Origin: JAWKVD01 sp041398225
Lineage (GTDB): Bacteria; Pseudomonadota; Alphaproteobacteria; Caulobacterales; Hyphomonadaceae
Assembly: GCA_041398225.1 (NCBI GenBank)
Contig: JAWKVD010000006.1
Location: 124,001 to 188,000, forward strand
Direction of reading: 5' to 3'
Length of the DNA stretch: 64,000 nt
This document shows positions 10,825 to 18,711 of this stretch, one piece after another. How positions within the stretch are numbered: the stretch's first letter is position 1; every line of letters starts with the position of its first letter. Below the pieces are notes generated by a model. That model saw only the letters and a program-made list of their open reading frames with translations, did no database searches and had not been told where the DNA came from. Both the position numbers and the translations under genes were made by a program.

Positions 10825-10905
10825 ATGGCGGCTATCTATGCGATCGTTGCGGTGGTTGCGGCTTTCGGCCTGCTGAACCTGATCGAATTCGGCCGTCTCG
10901 ACTAG
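10825..10905 (+). CDS. 26-residue single-span membrane peptide
   Basis: A short frame from ATG 10825 to TAG 10903-10905 encodes MAAIYAIVAVVAAFGLLNLI followed by EFGRLD. GGAG lies six bases upstream of the ATG. The product would be almost entirely one transmembrane helix with a short charged C-terminal tail. It begins 107 bp before the antiporter gene and is transcribed in the same direction, so it may be cotranscribed. Similar tiny proteins ending in N-x-I-E-F-x-R-hydrophobic-D exist in other alphaproteobacteria as far as I recall, but I cannot verify this. Function unknown. Confidence 0.6.
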   Translation: MAAIYAIVAVVAAFGLLNLIEFGRLD

Positions 10906-10931
10906 GCGTCGGCCCCTCGGGGGATGAGGGT

Positions 10932-11945
10932 ATGGCGGAGCTGGATCTCTCCAACGGCCTGTTGCTGGCCTCAATCGGCTTCGTAGCCGCCGGCTTCCTG
11001 ATTCTGCTTTATGGCGGCGACTGCGTGGTTCGCGGCGCGCTCGCCGCAGCCCACAAGGCGAACGTCTCGCCCCTGCTGGTCGGAATCGTCATTGTCGGTT
11101 TCGGCACCTCGCTCCCCGAATTCCTGATCGCCGTACAGGGCGCGCTCGTCGGCGCGCCCGGACTGGCTCACGGCAACATCATCGGGTCGAATATCGCGAA
11201 CATCTGGCTGGTGCTCGCCATTCCGGCCTTGATCTTTCCCGTCGCCACAACCGCGCCGCGCATGCGGGCGACGGCGCTGTTCATGCTGGTCCTCACCATC
11301 GGGTGGGTGGCGATCACGCTCTATTTCGGGCTCAATCCGTTGATTGGCGCGGGCTTCCTGGCGCTGCTGGTGGCCTATCTCGTGCTGGCCTGGTCCTTCG
11401 CCCGTACCGATCTCACGGAAGACACCCGCGAGGACCTCAAGCTTCGCGCCATGGAAAGCTGGCGCATGGTGATCCTCATCCTGATCGGATTGGTCGGGCT
11501 GCCGCTGGGCGCCTCGCTGCTGATCGAGGGCGGCATCGGCATCGCAAAGGCGACCCACATGCGGGAGGAGGCGGTGGGCCTCACCATCCTCGCGATCGGA
11601 TCTTCGCTGCCCGAGCTTGGCGCCGGTCTGGCCGCCGCGTGGCGCAAGCAGTCCGAGGTCGCGATGGGCAACATCCTCGGCTCCAACATCTTCAACATGC
11701 TCGGTGCGGGCGGCATCGTCGCGCTCGTCGGTCCCCAGCAACTCAGCGCCGAATTCCACGGCTACAGCCATTACGCGATGGTGTTGGCAGCCGTGATGAT
11801 CACGCTTGTCGCGCTGGTGCGGCGCAAGATCGGCTTCGTGACGGCCTCGATCTTCCTGATCTGCTACGTGATCTATCTCTATGGGCTCGTCATGAACTGG
11901 GAGTTCGGAGATTTCCGCTCCCTGATCACCGGTGTGGCGGGCTGA
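10932..11945 (+). CDS. CaCA-family sodium/calcium antiporter
   Basis: The 337-residue inner-membrane protein has about ten hydrophobic segments and the two inverted alpha-repeats of the calcium/cation antiporter family. These are GFGTSLPEFLIA with GNIIGSNIANIW in the first half and AIGSSLPELGAG with GNILGSNIFNML in the second. The acidic residues in SLPE coordinate the exchanged cation. It resembles E. coli YrbG. The start at 10932 is preceded by GATGAGGGT; an earlier in-frame ATG at 10818 overlaps the 26-residue peptide in another frame and adds a non-hydrophobic leader, so I rejected it. It converges on the SixA-like gene. Confidence 0.93.
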   Translation: MAELDLSNGLLLASIGFVAAGFLILLYGGDCVVRGALAAAHKANVSPLLVGIVIVGFGTSLPEFLIAVQGALVGAPGLAHGNIIGSNIANIWLVLAIPALIFPVATTAPRMRATALFMLVLTIGWVAITLYFGLNPLIGAGFLALLVAYLVLAWSFARTDLTEDTREDLKLRAMESWRMVILILIGLVGLPLGASLLIEGGIGIAKATHMREEAVGLTILAIGSSLPELGAGLAAAWRKQSEVAMGNILGSNIFNMLGAGGIVALVGPQQLSAEFHGYSHYAMVLAAVMITLVALVRRKIGFVTASIFLICYVIYLYGLVMNWEFGDFRSLITGVAG

Positions 11946-11965
11946 GCCCCAGCCGGGTCGTTCGC

Positions 11966-12454
11966 CTAGCCGCGCAGCGCCTTGGGCGTCAGAAAAGCGC
12001 GCAGCGCCCACTCTGTGCTCGCGTCCGATCGTTCAAGGCAGACCAGACCGGCCGTAGGCAGCTTGTTGTGCAGCCGGTCGACATCCTCGCCGCCGTCCTG
12101 AACCAGCATGCAGGCCAGATCGTGCAGGCCGGGATTGTGCGCGATCACCATCACATTGTCGGCGCCCGCCGCGGCGGCGGCGGCAAGCAGCGCCTCTTCG
12201 CTGGCGAGATAGAGCTCCGGCAGAAACCGAACCTCGGCGTCGGGAAAAAAGCGCTGCGCCAGCTCCCACGTCTCGCGCGTCCGGCGAGCAGCCGACACCA
12301 GAACCACCTGCGGCGCCGCTCCGGCCGAGCGCGCCTCGGCCGCGACCTTGGGCGCGTCATTCCGCCCCGCAGGGGCCAGGGCGCGATCGAAGTCCCCACG
12401 CTCGTCCAGCGACGGCTCGGCCTTGGCGTGCCGGAAGAGAACCAGTTGGCGCAT
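11966..12454 (-). CDS. SixA-like histidine phosphatase
   Basis: This 162-residue protein of the histidine phosphatase superfamily begins MRQLVLFRHAKAEP, the RHA/G motif carrying the phospho-accepting histidine. It contains SAARRTRETWE (second phosphate-pocket arginine) and VIAHNPGLHDLA with the second catalytic histidine. Its small size fits the SixA branch, which dephosphorylates phosphohistidine on phosphocarrier or phosphorelay proteins; the actual substrate is unknown. The start at 12454 puts the RHA motif at the usual distance from the N-terminus. It converges on the antiporter gene with 20 bp between the stops. Confidence 0.9.
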   Translation of the reverse strand: MRQLVLFRHAKAEPSLDERGDFDRALAPAGRNDAPKVAAEARSAGAAPQVVLVSAARRTRETWELAQRFFPDAEVRFLPELYLASEEALLAAAAAAGADNVMVIAHNPGLHDLACMLVQDGGEDVDRLHNKLPTAGLVCLERSDASTEWALRAFLTPKALRG

Positions 12455-12742
12455 TTCGCGAGAAAACCCTGAAAACAAAGCGCAACGGCGCTTGGAAGAC
12501 CCCTTTGGCCCAGTCCGGAGCACGGCGCAACCAACACTTGCGCGACCGCTCTGCTCAGAGCCTTTTGAGGATCTGTGGCGCCTGGGGCATTGAACCCCGG
12601 CGCTAACCGCCTGACATTGGGGATGTGTCCGACACCGGCGGCCCCAGCCCCCGGGACCGTCGCCTGATCCTGCGGGCGATGGTCCAGATCCGCCGGACGT
12701 ATCGCGGCGCTTCGCGCCTCGTCTTGGAAAGGCCCCGGACGC

Positions 12743-13540
12743 ATGACGACAAAAGAGACCTTCGAGGCGCGCATCGACGCGCTCGCCCCCGGCATCGACA
12801 TTTACAAGCCGGCGGGAACCGGTCCGTTCCCGGTCGTGATCCAGCTACACGGGTGTGGCGGCAAGAAACCGCCGCAGGCGCGCTGGGCGACCGCCGCGCG
12901 TGAAAGCGGCTGGGCTGCGGTCGTCATCGACAGCCACAAGCATCGCCACATTTCCACGCTGGAGGCCTACTCGATGGTCTGCACGGGCCTGCGGCTGTGG
13001 GGCAAGGAGCGCGCCGGCGATCTGTTCGCCGCCATCGCATGGGCGCGCCGCCAACCGTGGGCCGATCCCGACCGCATCGTCGCTGCGGGATGGAGCCATG
13101 GCGCCTGGACCATTCTCGACGGGCTCGCCCTCAAGCCCGGCGACGACGCGGAGGAGGCGACCGGTCTCACCGAACTGCCGAAGGAACCTCTGACCGGTCT
13201 CGTGGGCGCGTTCCTGGTCTATCCCTTTGCCGGGCCGGGCTCGCTGGCGCGCACACGCGGCTTGCGCCTGGATGTAAACCCGCTCGCGCTGGTGGGCACG
13301 CACGACGTGATCGTAGGCGGGCGCAGCCTCGCCAAGACGCTGTCGAATATCCTGACGCCCGGGCCCGCCATCGAGATCGAAATTCTCGAGCGGGCGACGC
13401 ACGCCTTCGATGAACCGGGATCGCGTGACTTCCGAACCCGCTACGATGCGGAGATCACGGCCTACGCCGAAGGCTTGTACCGAAAATACCTTCAGGCGGT
13501 TGTTGAACGCACCGCGACAAAGGTGCGCCAGAAAGCCTAG
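12743..13540 (+). CDS. Dienelactone hydrolase-like alpha/beta hydrolase
   Basis: The 265-residue protein has the alpha/beta hydrolase layout: strand and oxyanion region VVIQLHGCGGKKP (about 34-46), nucleophile elbow AAGWSHGAW (Ser near 116), acid near GTHDVIV, and histidine in RATHAFDEPG. No signal peptide is evident. The family comprises cytoplasmic hydrolases of unknown substrate related to dienelactone hydrolase. It overlaps the convergent bacterioferritin gene by four bases, the two stop codons sharing CTAG. The 288 bp upstream are non-coding and contain a GC-rich hairpin (12578-12603) that lacks a T-run. Confidence 0.82.
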   Translation: MTTKETFEARIDALAPGIDIYKPAGTGPFPVVIQLHGCGGKKPPQARWATAARESGWAAVVIDSHKHRHISTLEAYSMVCTGLRLWGKERAGDLFAAIAWARRQPWADPDRIVAAGWSHGAWTILDGLALKPGDDAEEATGLTELPKEPLTGLVGAFLVYPFAGPGSLARTRGLRLDVNPLALVGTHDVIVGGRSLAKTLSNILTPGPAIEIEILERATHAFDEPGSRDFRTRYDAEITAYAEGLYRKYLQAVVERTATKVRQKA

Positions 13541-14019
13541 CTGCCGCCGTTAGGCTTCGACTGAAGCTGGATATAGTTCTGCAGCCCCACGCGATCGATC
13601 AGATCGAATTGCGTCTCCAGCCAGTCGATATGCTCTTCCTCATTGGTGAGGATCTTCTCGAAGATCTCGCGCGAGCCGTAGTCGCGCACGGTCTCGCACG
13701 CCGCGATCGCATCTTTCAGAAGGGGAACCGCGATCTGCTCCATCTTCAGGTCGCACTCGAGGATTTCCTTCACGTCCTCGCCGATCAACAGTTTTCCGAG
13801 GTCCTGCAGGTTCGGCAGCCCTTCCAGAAACAGGATGCGCTCGATCAGCCAGTCGGCGTGCTCCATCTCCTCGATGGATTCCTTGTATTCCTTCTCCGCC
13901 AGAATGGTGACGCCCCAGTCGCGCAGCATGCGAGAGTGCAGGAAGTACTGATTGATGGCGGTCAGCTCGTTCTTCAGCGCCGCGTTGAGAAATTCGATGA
14001 TCTGAGGGTCGCCCTTCAA
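13537..14019 (-). CDS. bfr: Bacterioferritin
   Basis: Bfr forms a 24-subunit, haem-containing iron-storage shell. All dinuclear ferroxidase ligands are present at canonical positions in the 160-residue protein: Glu18, Glu51, His54, Glu94, Glu127 and His130; Met52 is the axial haem ligand. It is a complete, catalytically competent subunit. It lies 145 bp downstream of bfd on the same strand, with which it functionally pairs: Bfd reduces the haem so that stored iron is released. Its 3' end overlaps the convergent hydrolase gene by four bases. Confidence 0.98.
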   Translation of the reverse strand: MKGDPQIIEFLNAALKNELTAINQYFLHSRMLRDWGVTILAEKEYKESIEEMEHADWLIERILFLEGLPNLQDLGKLLIGEDVKEILECDLKMEQIAVPLLKDAIAACETVRDYGSREIFEKILTNEEEHIDWLETQFDLIDRVGLQNYIQLQSKPNGGS

Positions 14020-14164
14020 GGGTCTCTCTCCATTGCGTGGGCGCGCGCGGGCGCCGGATTGCGGAACTGCTAGCCCACAGGGTTAAGTCGGAGTCTCTCC
14101 GAAGTCCAACAGACGGCAGAGCGCACCCCGCCTGCTGCACCGCCTCGATCGAGCTTCTTGGGGC

Positions 14165-14374
14165 CTACTCGGCGGCGACCAGCATGGGGGAGGGGCCGCC
14201 GCCGGGGCACACGCCGCGCGATTCGCGGATCATCCCGCACATCGCTTCACTGCATTTGCCGCAATTGATCCGCGTGTCGTGGTGCGCGTGCACCTGCGCA
14301 GGCGATTTTGCGCCGGCGGCGATGGCGTCGGCGACCTTGCGGGTGTTGAGCGAGCGGCAGACACAAACGATCAT
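14165..14374 (-). CDS. bfd: Bacterioferritin-associated ferredoxin
   Basis: Bfd is a [2Fe-2S] protein that donates electrons to bacterioferritin to mobilise iron. The 69-residue product starts MIVCVCRSLN, with cluster ligands Cys4, Cys6, Cys38 and Cys41 (INCGKC). Behind the Bfd fold is a short Gly/Pro-rich tail. I chose the ATG at 14374 because the family begins exactly at this Met; an in-frame ATG 48 bp upstream would add a hydrophobic leader not found in the family. One of two Fur-like boxes overlaps the start codon, implying iron-responsive repression. Confidence 0.93.
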   Translation of the reverse strand: MIVCVCRSLNTRKVADAIAAGAKSPAQVHAHHDTRINCGKCSEAMCGMIRESRGVCPGGGPSPMLVAAE

Positions 14375-14388
14375 GAGAATGATTTGCA
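14374..14388 (+). promoter_or_regulatory. Fur-type box 1 at the bfd start
   Basis: TGAGAATGATTTGCA matches the 7-1-7 Fur consensus TGATAATNATTATCA at 12 of 14 defined positions. It touches the bfd start codon (14372-14374, minus strand). A second similar box begins exactly 21 bp away, so both would face the same side of the helix. Confidence 0.6.
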
Positions 14389-14394
14389 ACATTT

Positions 14395-14409
14395 TGCGAA
14401 TGATTGTCA
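14395..14409 (+). promoter_or_regulatory. Fur-type box 2 upstream of bfd
   Basis: TGCGAATGATTGTCA matches the 7-1-7 Fur consensus at 11 of 14 positions. It is the promoter-proximal partner of the box at 14374-14388 for the minus-strand bfd gene. Iron-replete repression of bfd is the expected effect. Confidence 0.55.
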
Positions 14410-14644
14410 ATCGCCAATGCATGTCCCGTGCCTGCGGCAGGATGCAGCGGTCCTGTCAGGCGGAGGGAAGGGGCTTTCCCGGTCCCGAACCGCGCTGATC
14501 GGCGCCCTGTGGAACCCGGAAAATCCCGCCAAACCCGGCCTCTGGAGGGGGCCGAGCCGCCAGCCCGGATGGGCCATGCATTTGCTTGACCCTTCGGGGT
14601 CTCCCGCATACCCCCGTCGCTCCAGCCATACCGGAGATCCCTTC

Positions 14645-16231
14645 GTGAACGCACTTGCGCAGTCCGCAAAAGCCTGGCCCTTCGAGCAGGCGCGCGAGCT
14701 GAAGAAGCGCATCGAGGGTCTGGAAAAGAAGGGCCGCGCCAAGGATCAGCCCGTGGTGTTCGAAACCGGCTATGGCCCCTCGGGCCTGCCGCACATCGGC
14801 ACCTTTGGCGAAGTCGTCCGCACCACCATGGTCCGCCGGGCCTTCGAGGAATTGACTGATGGCGCATACTCGACGCGCCTGATCTGCGTCTCCGACGACA
14901 TGGACGGCATGCGCAAGGTGCCCGACACGGTGCCGAACCCGGAGCGTCTGGCCGCGTTTCTGCAGAAGCCGTTGACCGATGTGCCCGATCCGTTCGGCAC
15001 GCATGAAAGCTATGGCGCTCACATGAACGCGCGCCTGCGGGCCTTCCTCGACAGCTTCGGCTTCCAGTACGAATTCGCCTCCGCCACCGAACTCTACAAA
15101 TCGGGCAAGTACGACGCGATGCTGAAGCGCGCCGCCGAGCGCTACGACGACATCATGAAAGTCATGCTGCCGACGCTTGGAGAAGAGCGCCGCGCCACCT
15201 ATTCGCCCTTCCTGCCGATCTCGCCGAAGTCCGGTCGCGTGCTTTATGTGCCGATGAAGTCAGTGGACGCGCAGGCGGGGACGGTGACCTTCGAAGACGA
15301 GGACGGAAGCGACGTCACGCTCCCCGTCACGGGCGGTCATGTGAAGCTGCAATGGAAGCCCGACTTCGGCATGCGTTGGGCGGCTCTCGGCGTCGACTTC
15401 GAGATGTTCGGCAAGGACCACCAGGCCAACGCGCCGGTCTACTCCCGGATCTGCCGCATCCTCGGCGCCGAACCCCCGACGCAATACGTCTACGAACTCT
15501 TCCTCGACGAGAAGGGCGAGAAGATTTCAAAGACCAAGGGCAACGGCATTTCGGTCGAGCAATGGCTGGCCTACGCGCCGGAGGAGAGCCTGTCGCTCTA
15601 TCAGTTCCAGAAGCCGCGCGCCGCGAAGAAGCTCTACTTCGACGTCATTCCGAAAGCGGTCGACGAGTACCTGACCTTCCTCGACGCCTTCAAGGCGCAG
15701 ACGCCGGAACAGCAAATCGAGAACCCGGTCTGGCACATCCATGGCGGCGCGCCGCCGGAGATCGGGTCCCCGGTTTCCTTCGCCATGCTGCTGAACCTTG
15801 TGTCGGCGGCCAACGCCACAACGCCGGACGTGATGTGGGGCTTCATCCGCCGTCAGGCGCCGGACGCCAGCGCGGAGAAGTATCCGTTGCTCGATCGTCT
15901 CGTCGGCTATGCGCTGAAATACTATGCGGACTTCGTGAAGCCGGCGAAGACCTACCGGCCGGCCGACGAGAAGGAGCGCGCCGCGCTTGAAGACCTCGCC
16001 GCGCGCCTTGAAGGGTATGACGGGCCGGCTGACGACGAGGCGCTCCAGACGCTGGTTTACGCGGTCGGCACCGAGCACGCCTTCGAACCGCTACGGGCCT
16101 GGTTTCAGGCGATCTACGAAGTGCTTCTGGGGCAGAGCCAGGGGCCGCGTTTCGGCGGCTTCATCGCGCTGTATGGCGTCAAGGAAACCGCCCAGCTCAT
16201 CCGTGACGCGCTGGCTGGAAAACTGGCGTAG
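14645..16231 (+). CDS. lysK: Lysyl-tRNA synthetase, class I
   Basis: This is the archaeal/alphaproteobacterial class I LysRS, unrelated in fold to the class II LysS of most bacteria; it charges tRNA-Lys with lysine. The 528-residue product carries the HIGH-type motif PHIGT (49-53, in YGPSGLPHIGTFGE) and the KMSKS-type KISKTKG (293-299). The C-terminal half is the alpha-helical cage anticodon-binding domain. The GTG at 14645 is chosen as start: GGAGA lies seven bases upstream and the family begins with the ALAQSAKAWPFEQAR region. An upstream in-frame ATG at 14576 would add 23 low-complexity residues. No class II lysS is in the window. Confidence 0.96.
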   Translation: MNALAQSAKAWPFEQARELKKRIEGLEKKGRAKDQPVVFETGYGPSGLPHIGTFGEVVRTTMVRRAFEELTDGAYSTRLICVSDDMDGMRKVPDTVPNPERLAAFLQKPLTDVPDPFGTHESYGAHMNARLRAFLDSFGFQYEFASATELYKSGKYDAMLKRAAERYDDIMKVMLPTLGEERRATYSPFLPISPKSGRVLYVPMKSVDAQAGTVTFEDEDGSDVTLPVTGGHVKLQWKPDFGMRWAALGVDFEMFGKDHQANAPVYSRICRILGAEPPTQYVYELFLDEKGEKISKTKGNGISVEQWLAYAPEESLSLYQFQKPRAAKKLYFDVIPKAVDEYLTFLDAFKAQTPEQQIENPVWHIHGGAPPEIGSPVSFAMLLNLVSAANATTPDVMWGFIRRQAPDASAEKYPLLDRLVGYALKYYADFVKPAKTYRPADEKERAALEDLAARLEGYDGPADDEALQTLVYAVGTEHAFEPLRAWFQAIYEVLLGQSQGPRFGGFIALYGVKETAQLIRDALAGKLA

Positions 16232-16329
16232 GTCGCCGTCTGCAGCCAAATCCGGCTCTCGGCGTTGCACGGCGACGCGGATCGCAGCAGTATGATCAGG
16301 TCCTCAAAGCCTGTCGGATACGGCTGCGC

Positions 16330-17112
16330 ATGGTCTGGCTGAGAACGGTTGGAACAACGGGTGTGCTGGCGCTGGCCATCGGCGCCGGATGGATCTCCGC
16401 TCACGCCGAGCCGCCCGATCGTCAGGCGGCGGCGCTCTACCAGTCCGGAGCCTTTCTCGAAGCCGCTGGCGCCGCGGCGGCCGATGGCGACGCCGACGAT
16501 CTGGCGTTCGCCGCGCGCGCCGTCCTGGCCTACTGCATGACGGGGGAGGGCGATCCGCCAAAGGAAATGATCGCCCGCGCCCAGACCTACGCCGAACAGG
16601 CGATGCAGCGCGATCCGGATCACGCCGAAGCCCGCCTTCAGCTCGCCATCGCGGTTTCGCTGGAAAGCCGTCCGATGTCCGCCATGGACGCCTGGAACAG
16701 CGGCCTCGGAAAGAAGGGCCGTGAACTGGCCGAAGCGGTTCTGAAGGACGATCCGGACAACATCTACGCCAACGGGTTTCTCGCCGTCTGGCATGCCGAG
16801 GGGCGTCGGCGCGCTGGGGCGATGGGGGCCGGTTTCATCGGCGCCAGTCTTCAGGAAGCGGAGCGGCGCTACGAACACGCAGCCGGCTTGGCGCCGGACG
16901 ATGTCGGCGTGCACTGGCAATACGCCCGCGCGCTGGTGGCGCTGGATTCCCGCCGTTTCGGCAAGAAGGCGGCCGTCATTCTGGAGCGGGCGATCGCGGC
17001 CCGCGCCGACGACCAGGTGGAGCTGGTGATGCAGGCCCGCGCGCGCGAGCTGCTCGGCCTGTTGCGCGAGGATCGCCGCGAAGCCGAAACGCGCGCGCTC
17101 GAAATGCTCTAG
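16330..17112 (+). CDS. Secreted TPR-repeat protein
   Basis: The 260-residue protein has an N-terminal signal peptide ending near ISAHAEP (about residue 26), then helical repeats typical of tetratricopeptide repeats. AEQAMQRDPDHAEARLQLAIA and AVLKDDPDNIYANGFLAV carry the TPR alanine/proline signature, and a third unit reads YEHAAGLAPDDVGVHWQYA. It is therefore probably a periplasmic scaffold of TPR type; no enzyme domain is present. It begins 98 bp after lysK and its stop lies 3 bp from the convergent S24 regulator stop. Partner proteins are unknown. Confidence 0.75.
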   Translation: MVWLRTVGTTGVLALAIGAGWISAHAEPPDRQAAALYQSGAFLEAAGAAAADGDADDLAFAARAVLAYCMTGEGDPPKEMIARAQTYAEQAMQRDPDHAEARLQLAIAVSLESRPMSAMDAWNSGLGKKGRELAEAVLKDDPDNIYANGFLAVWHAEGRRRAGAMGAGFIGASLQEAERRYEHAAGLAPDDVGVHWQYARALVALDSRRFGKKAAVILERAIAARADDQVELVMQARARELLGLLREDRREAETRALEML

Positions 17113-17115
17113 CCG

Positions 17116-17733
17116 TTACTGGCTCGCCCAAAGGATACGGGCGATCCATGCGATGTCGCGGCGCGGAAATTCGCGCGGCGGGTAGGCGGGGTTCAACGAC
17201 AACAGCTCGACCACGCGGGAATTGTTGCGCCCCAGCTCCTTCGCCAGCACTTCGCCGTGCACGGTCTTGGCCACCACCCGGTCGCCCTTCCTGACGGCGG
17301 CGCCGGGCGCGACCACGATGCGGTCCCCGCGTCGATAGACGGGCTCCATGCTGTCCCCGGTCACTTCCAGCGCATAGACGGTTTCGGTTTCCACGCCGGG
17401 AAAGCGCACCTCTTCCCAGCCAGCCCCGACGGGAAAGCCCGCATCGTCAAAATAACCGTCGCCGCCCGCCTTGGCCAAACCGATAAGCGGCGCCGTGCGC
17501 GTCGGCCGGCCTTCCGTGATGGCGGCGAAATCCTCGAACGTCGCGTCCACCGCATCGAGCACTTTCGACAGGCTTTCCGTGGTCAACCATCGTGGAGAGC
17601 CGTCCGCATTGACCCGCTTCGACTTGTTGAAGGCGGTGGGGTCGAGACCGGCGCGCCGGGCGAGCCCCGACGCCGACAGACCGTTCCGTTCCGCCAGCCG
17701 GTCGATCGCTTTCCAGATGGCGGCGGGTCGCAT
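17116..17733 (-). CDS. XRE/S24-peptidase transcriptional regulator
   Basis: A 205-residue LexA/CI-like regulator. The N-terminal helix-turn-helix (about 1-65) contains ERNGLSASGLARRAGLDPTA. The C-terminal S24 domain holds VTGDSMEP with nucleophile Ser128 and the general-base lysine in EVLAKEL (Lys165). An Ala-Gly pair (LAKAGGDG, about 89-90) precedes the peptidase fold, so self-cleavage is conceivable. One such gene is commonly seen in alphaproteobacterial chromosomes outside prophages; here too no phage genes flank it. Two overlapping 18-bp inverted repeats lie 40-73 bp upstream and probably form its autoregulatory operator. It may respond to DNA damage, but that is inference. Confidence 0.88.
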   Translation of the reverse strand: MRPAAIWKAIDRLAERNGLSASGLARRAGLDPTAFNKSKRVNADGSPRWLTTESLSKVLDAVDATFEDFAAITEGRPTRTAPLIGLAKAGGDGYFDDAGFPVGAGWEEVRFPGVETETVYALEVTGDSMEPVYRRGDRIVVAPGAAVRKGDRVVAKTVHGEVLAKELGRNNSRVVELLSLNPAYPPREFPRRDIAWIARILWASQ

Positions 17734-17772
17734 GAAATCTCCCGATGCGTCGGCGTGAGAGTGCAGGAAGGC

Positions 17773-17790
17773 ATAGGAGGCAAAACCTAT
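17773..17790. promoter_or_regulatory. S24-repressor operator, copy 1
   Basis: ATAGG-N8-CCTAT is a perfect five-base-arm inverted repeat spanning 18 bp. It lies 40 bp upstream of the S24 regulator start (minus strand). It shares its last two bases with a second copy, making a tandem operator with centres 16 bp apart. Confidence 0.65.
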
Positions 17791-17806
17791 AGGAATGTCA
17801 ACCTAT
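17789..17806. promoter_or_regulatory. S24-repressor operator, copy 2
   Basis: A second ATAGG-N8-CCTAT inverted repeat with the same eight-base spacer length but a different spacer sequence from copy 1. The conservation of arms but not of spacer is what a dimeric helix-turn-helix repressor site would show. It sits in the shared upstream region of the regulator and the divergent outer-membrane-like protein gene. Confidence 0.65.
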
Positions 17807-17964
17807 CCGCCTTTCGCATTATTCACGTTCAAAAGCGTCGCTCTCGAACAGCTCGCCGCAATCGCGCCGCCATTGGCCGAATAATCGCGGATGGACGTCG
17901 TTACCCATTTCTAAAGGAATTTAATCAAACCTCTTGTAAAGCTGTGCTGGTAAGGTGTGCTCGA

Positions 17965-18711
17965 ATGGCCATCAGAGTATTGGGCGGCGTTGCGGCATTG
18001 GCGTTGTTTGGACACGCCGCCGCTCTCGCGGAAACGCCGCAACAAGGTCCTGTTCTTCCGCGTCCAACCATTTCGCTGGAACTGGTCGACGCGCCCCGCA
18101 GTCCGAGTCTGCGCGCCGATCTGATGCGCGATCTCGTCCCCTCGAACATCACGCTCGACTTCAAGCCCGCGGCGCTTTCCGGCCCGGCCACCGCCGCGCG
18201 CTTTGAGCGGCTTGATCTGTCGACGCCCGAACCGCTGCGCGGTCTGCGCAATCCGGGCGTCTCCGCCACCATGTCCCTGAGCGCCCCGGCGCACACCATA
18301 CCGCTTGGCCTCGACCTCGAAGTCGCGCCGCGCGCCCGTTTCGAGGCCTCGCGGGAAGGTCTCAACCTCACGCGTCTGGGCGCCGAGATCCGGTTGGGGC
18401 AGGGCCTCTCCGACCGTGACCTGCGGAACTCCAACTCGCCGGCGCCCGCCTGGTATTTCTATGTCGGCGCTGACAATCAGGCCGTCGTGCTGAATGTGGC
18501 CGACCGCCAGAGCCTCAGCGGCGTCGTCCTGCGCGATCAGGTGACGGTCGGCGACGTTCAGGCCGGGCTCGCCTGGCGCGCCGGCTATGGCGGGCAGTGG
18601 TCGGTCGGTCTCATCGAGCGCAAGACCCGCTTCAACGCGGATCTCCGGCGCGATCGCGACGTCTCGCGTCGCGAACGCTTCGTGGCCTTCAGTTTCACCC
18701 TCAAGCGTTAG
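17965..18711 (+). CDS. Secreted, probably outer-membrane beta-barrel-like protein
   Basis: The 248-residue product has a signal peptide ending near AALAE (about residue 23). The C-terminal half alternates polar and hydrophobic residues and is rich in Gly and aromatic residues: WYFYVGADNQAVVLN, then LRDQVTVGDVQAGLAWRAGY and WSVGLIERKTRF, ending FSFTLKR. This pattern and the ending recall LpxR-like (DUF2219) outer-membrane proteins, but the catalytic residues are not established and the first half is different. The family is therefore uncertain. It is divergent from the S24 regulator, sharing its operator region, and overlaps the convergent aldo/keto reductase gene by four bases. Confidence 0.65.
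   Translation: MAIRVLGGVAALALFGHAAALAETPQQGPVLPRPTISLELVDAPRSPSLRADLMRDLVPSNITLDFKPAALSGPATAARFERLDLSTPEPLRGLRNPGVSATMSLSAPAHTIPLGLDLEVAPRARFEASREGLNLTRLGAEIRLGQGLSDRDLRNSNSPAPAWYFYVGADNQAVVLNVADRQSLSGVVLRDQVTVGDVQAGLAWRAGYGGQWSVGLIERKTRFNADLRRDRDVSRRERFVAFSFTLKR

Noticed and set aside
12578..12603. A GC-rich hairpin GCGCC(T)GGGG / CCCCGGCGC, first considered as a tRNA fragment or terminator
   Set aside because: No cloverleaf can be formed around it, it lacks a T-run, and it lies upstream of two divergent genes where a terminator is not expected.
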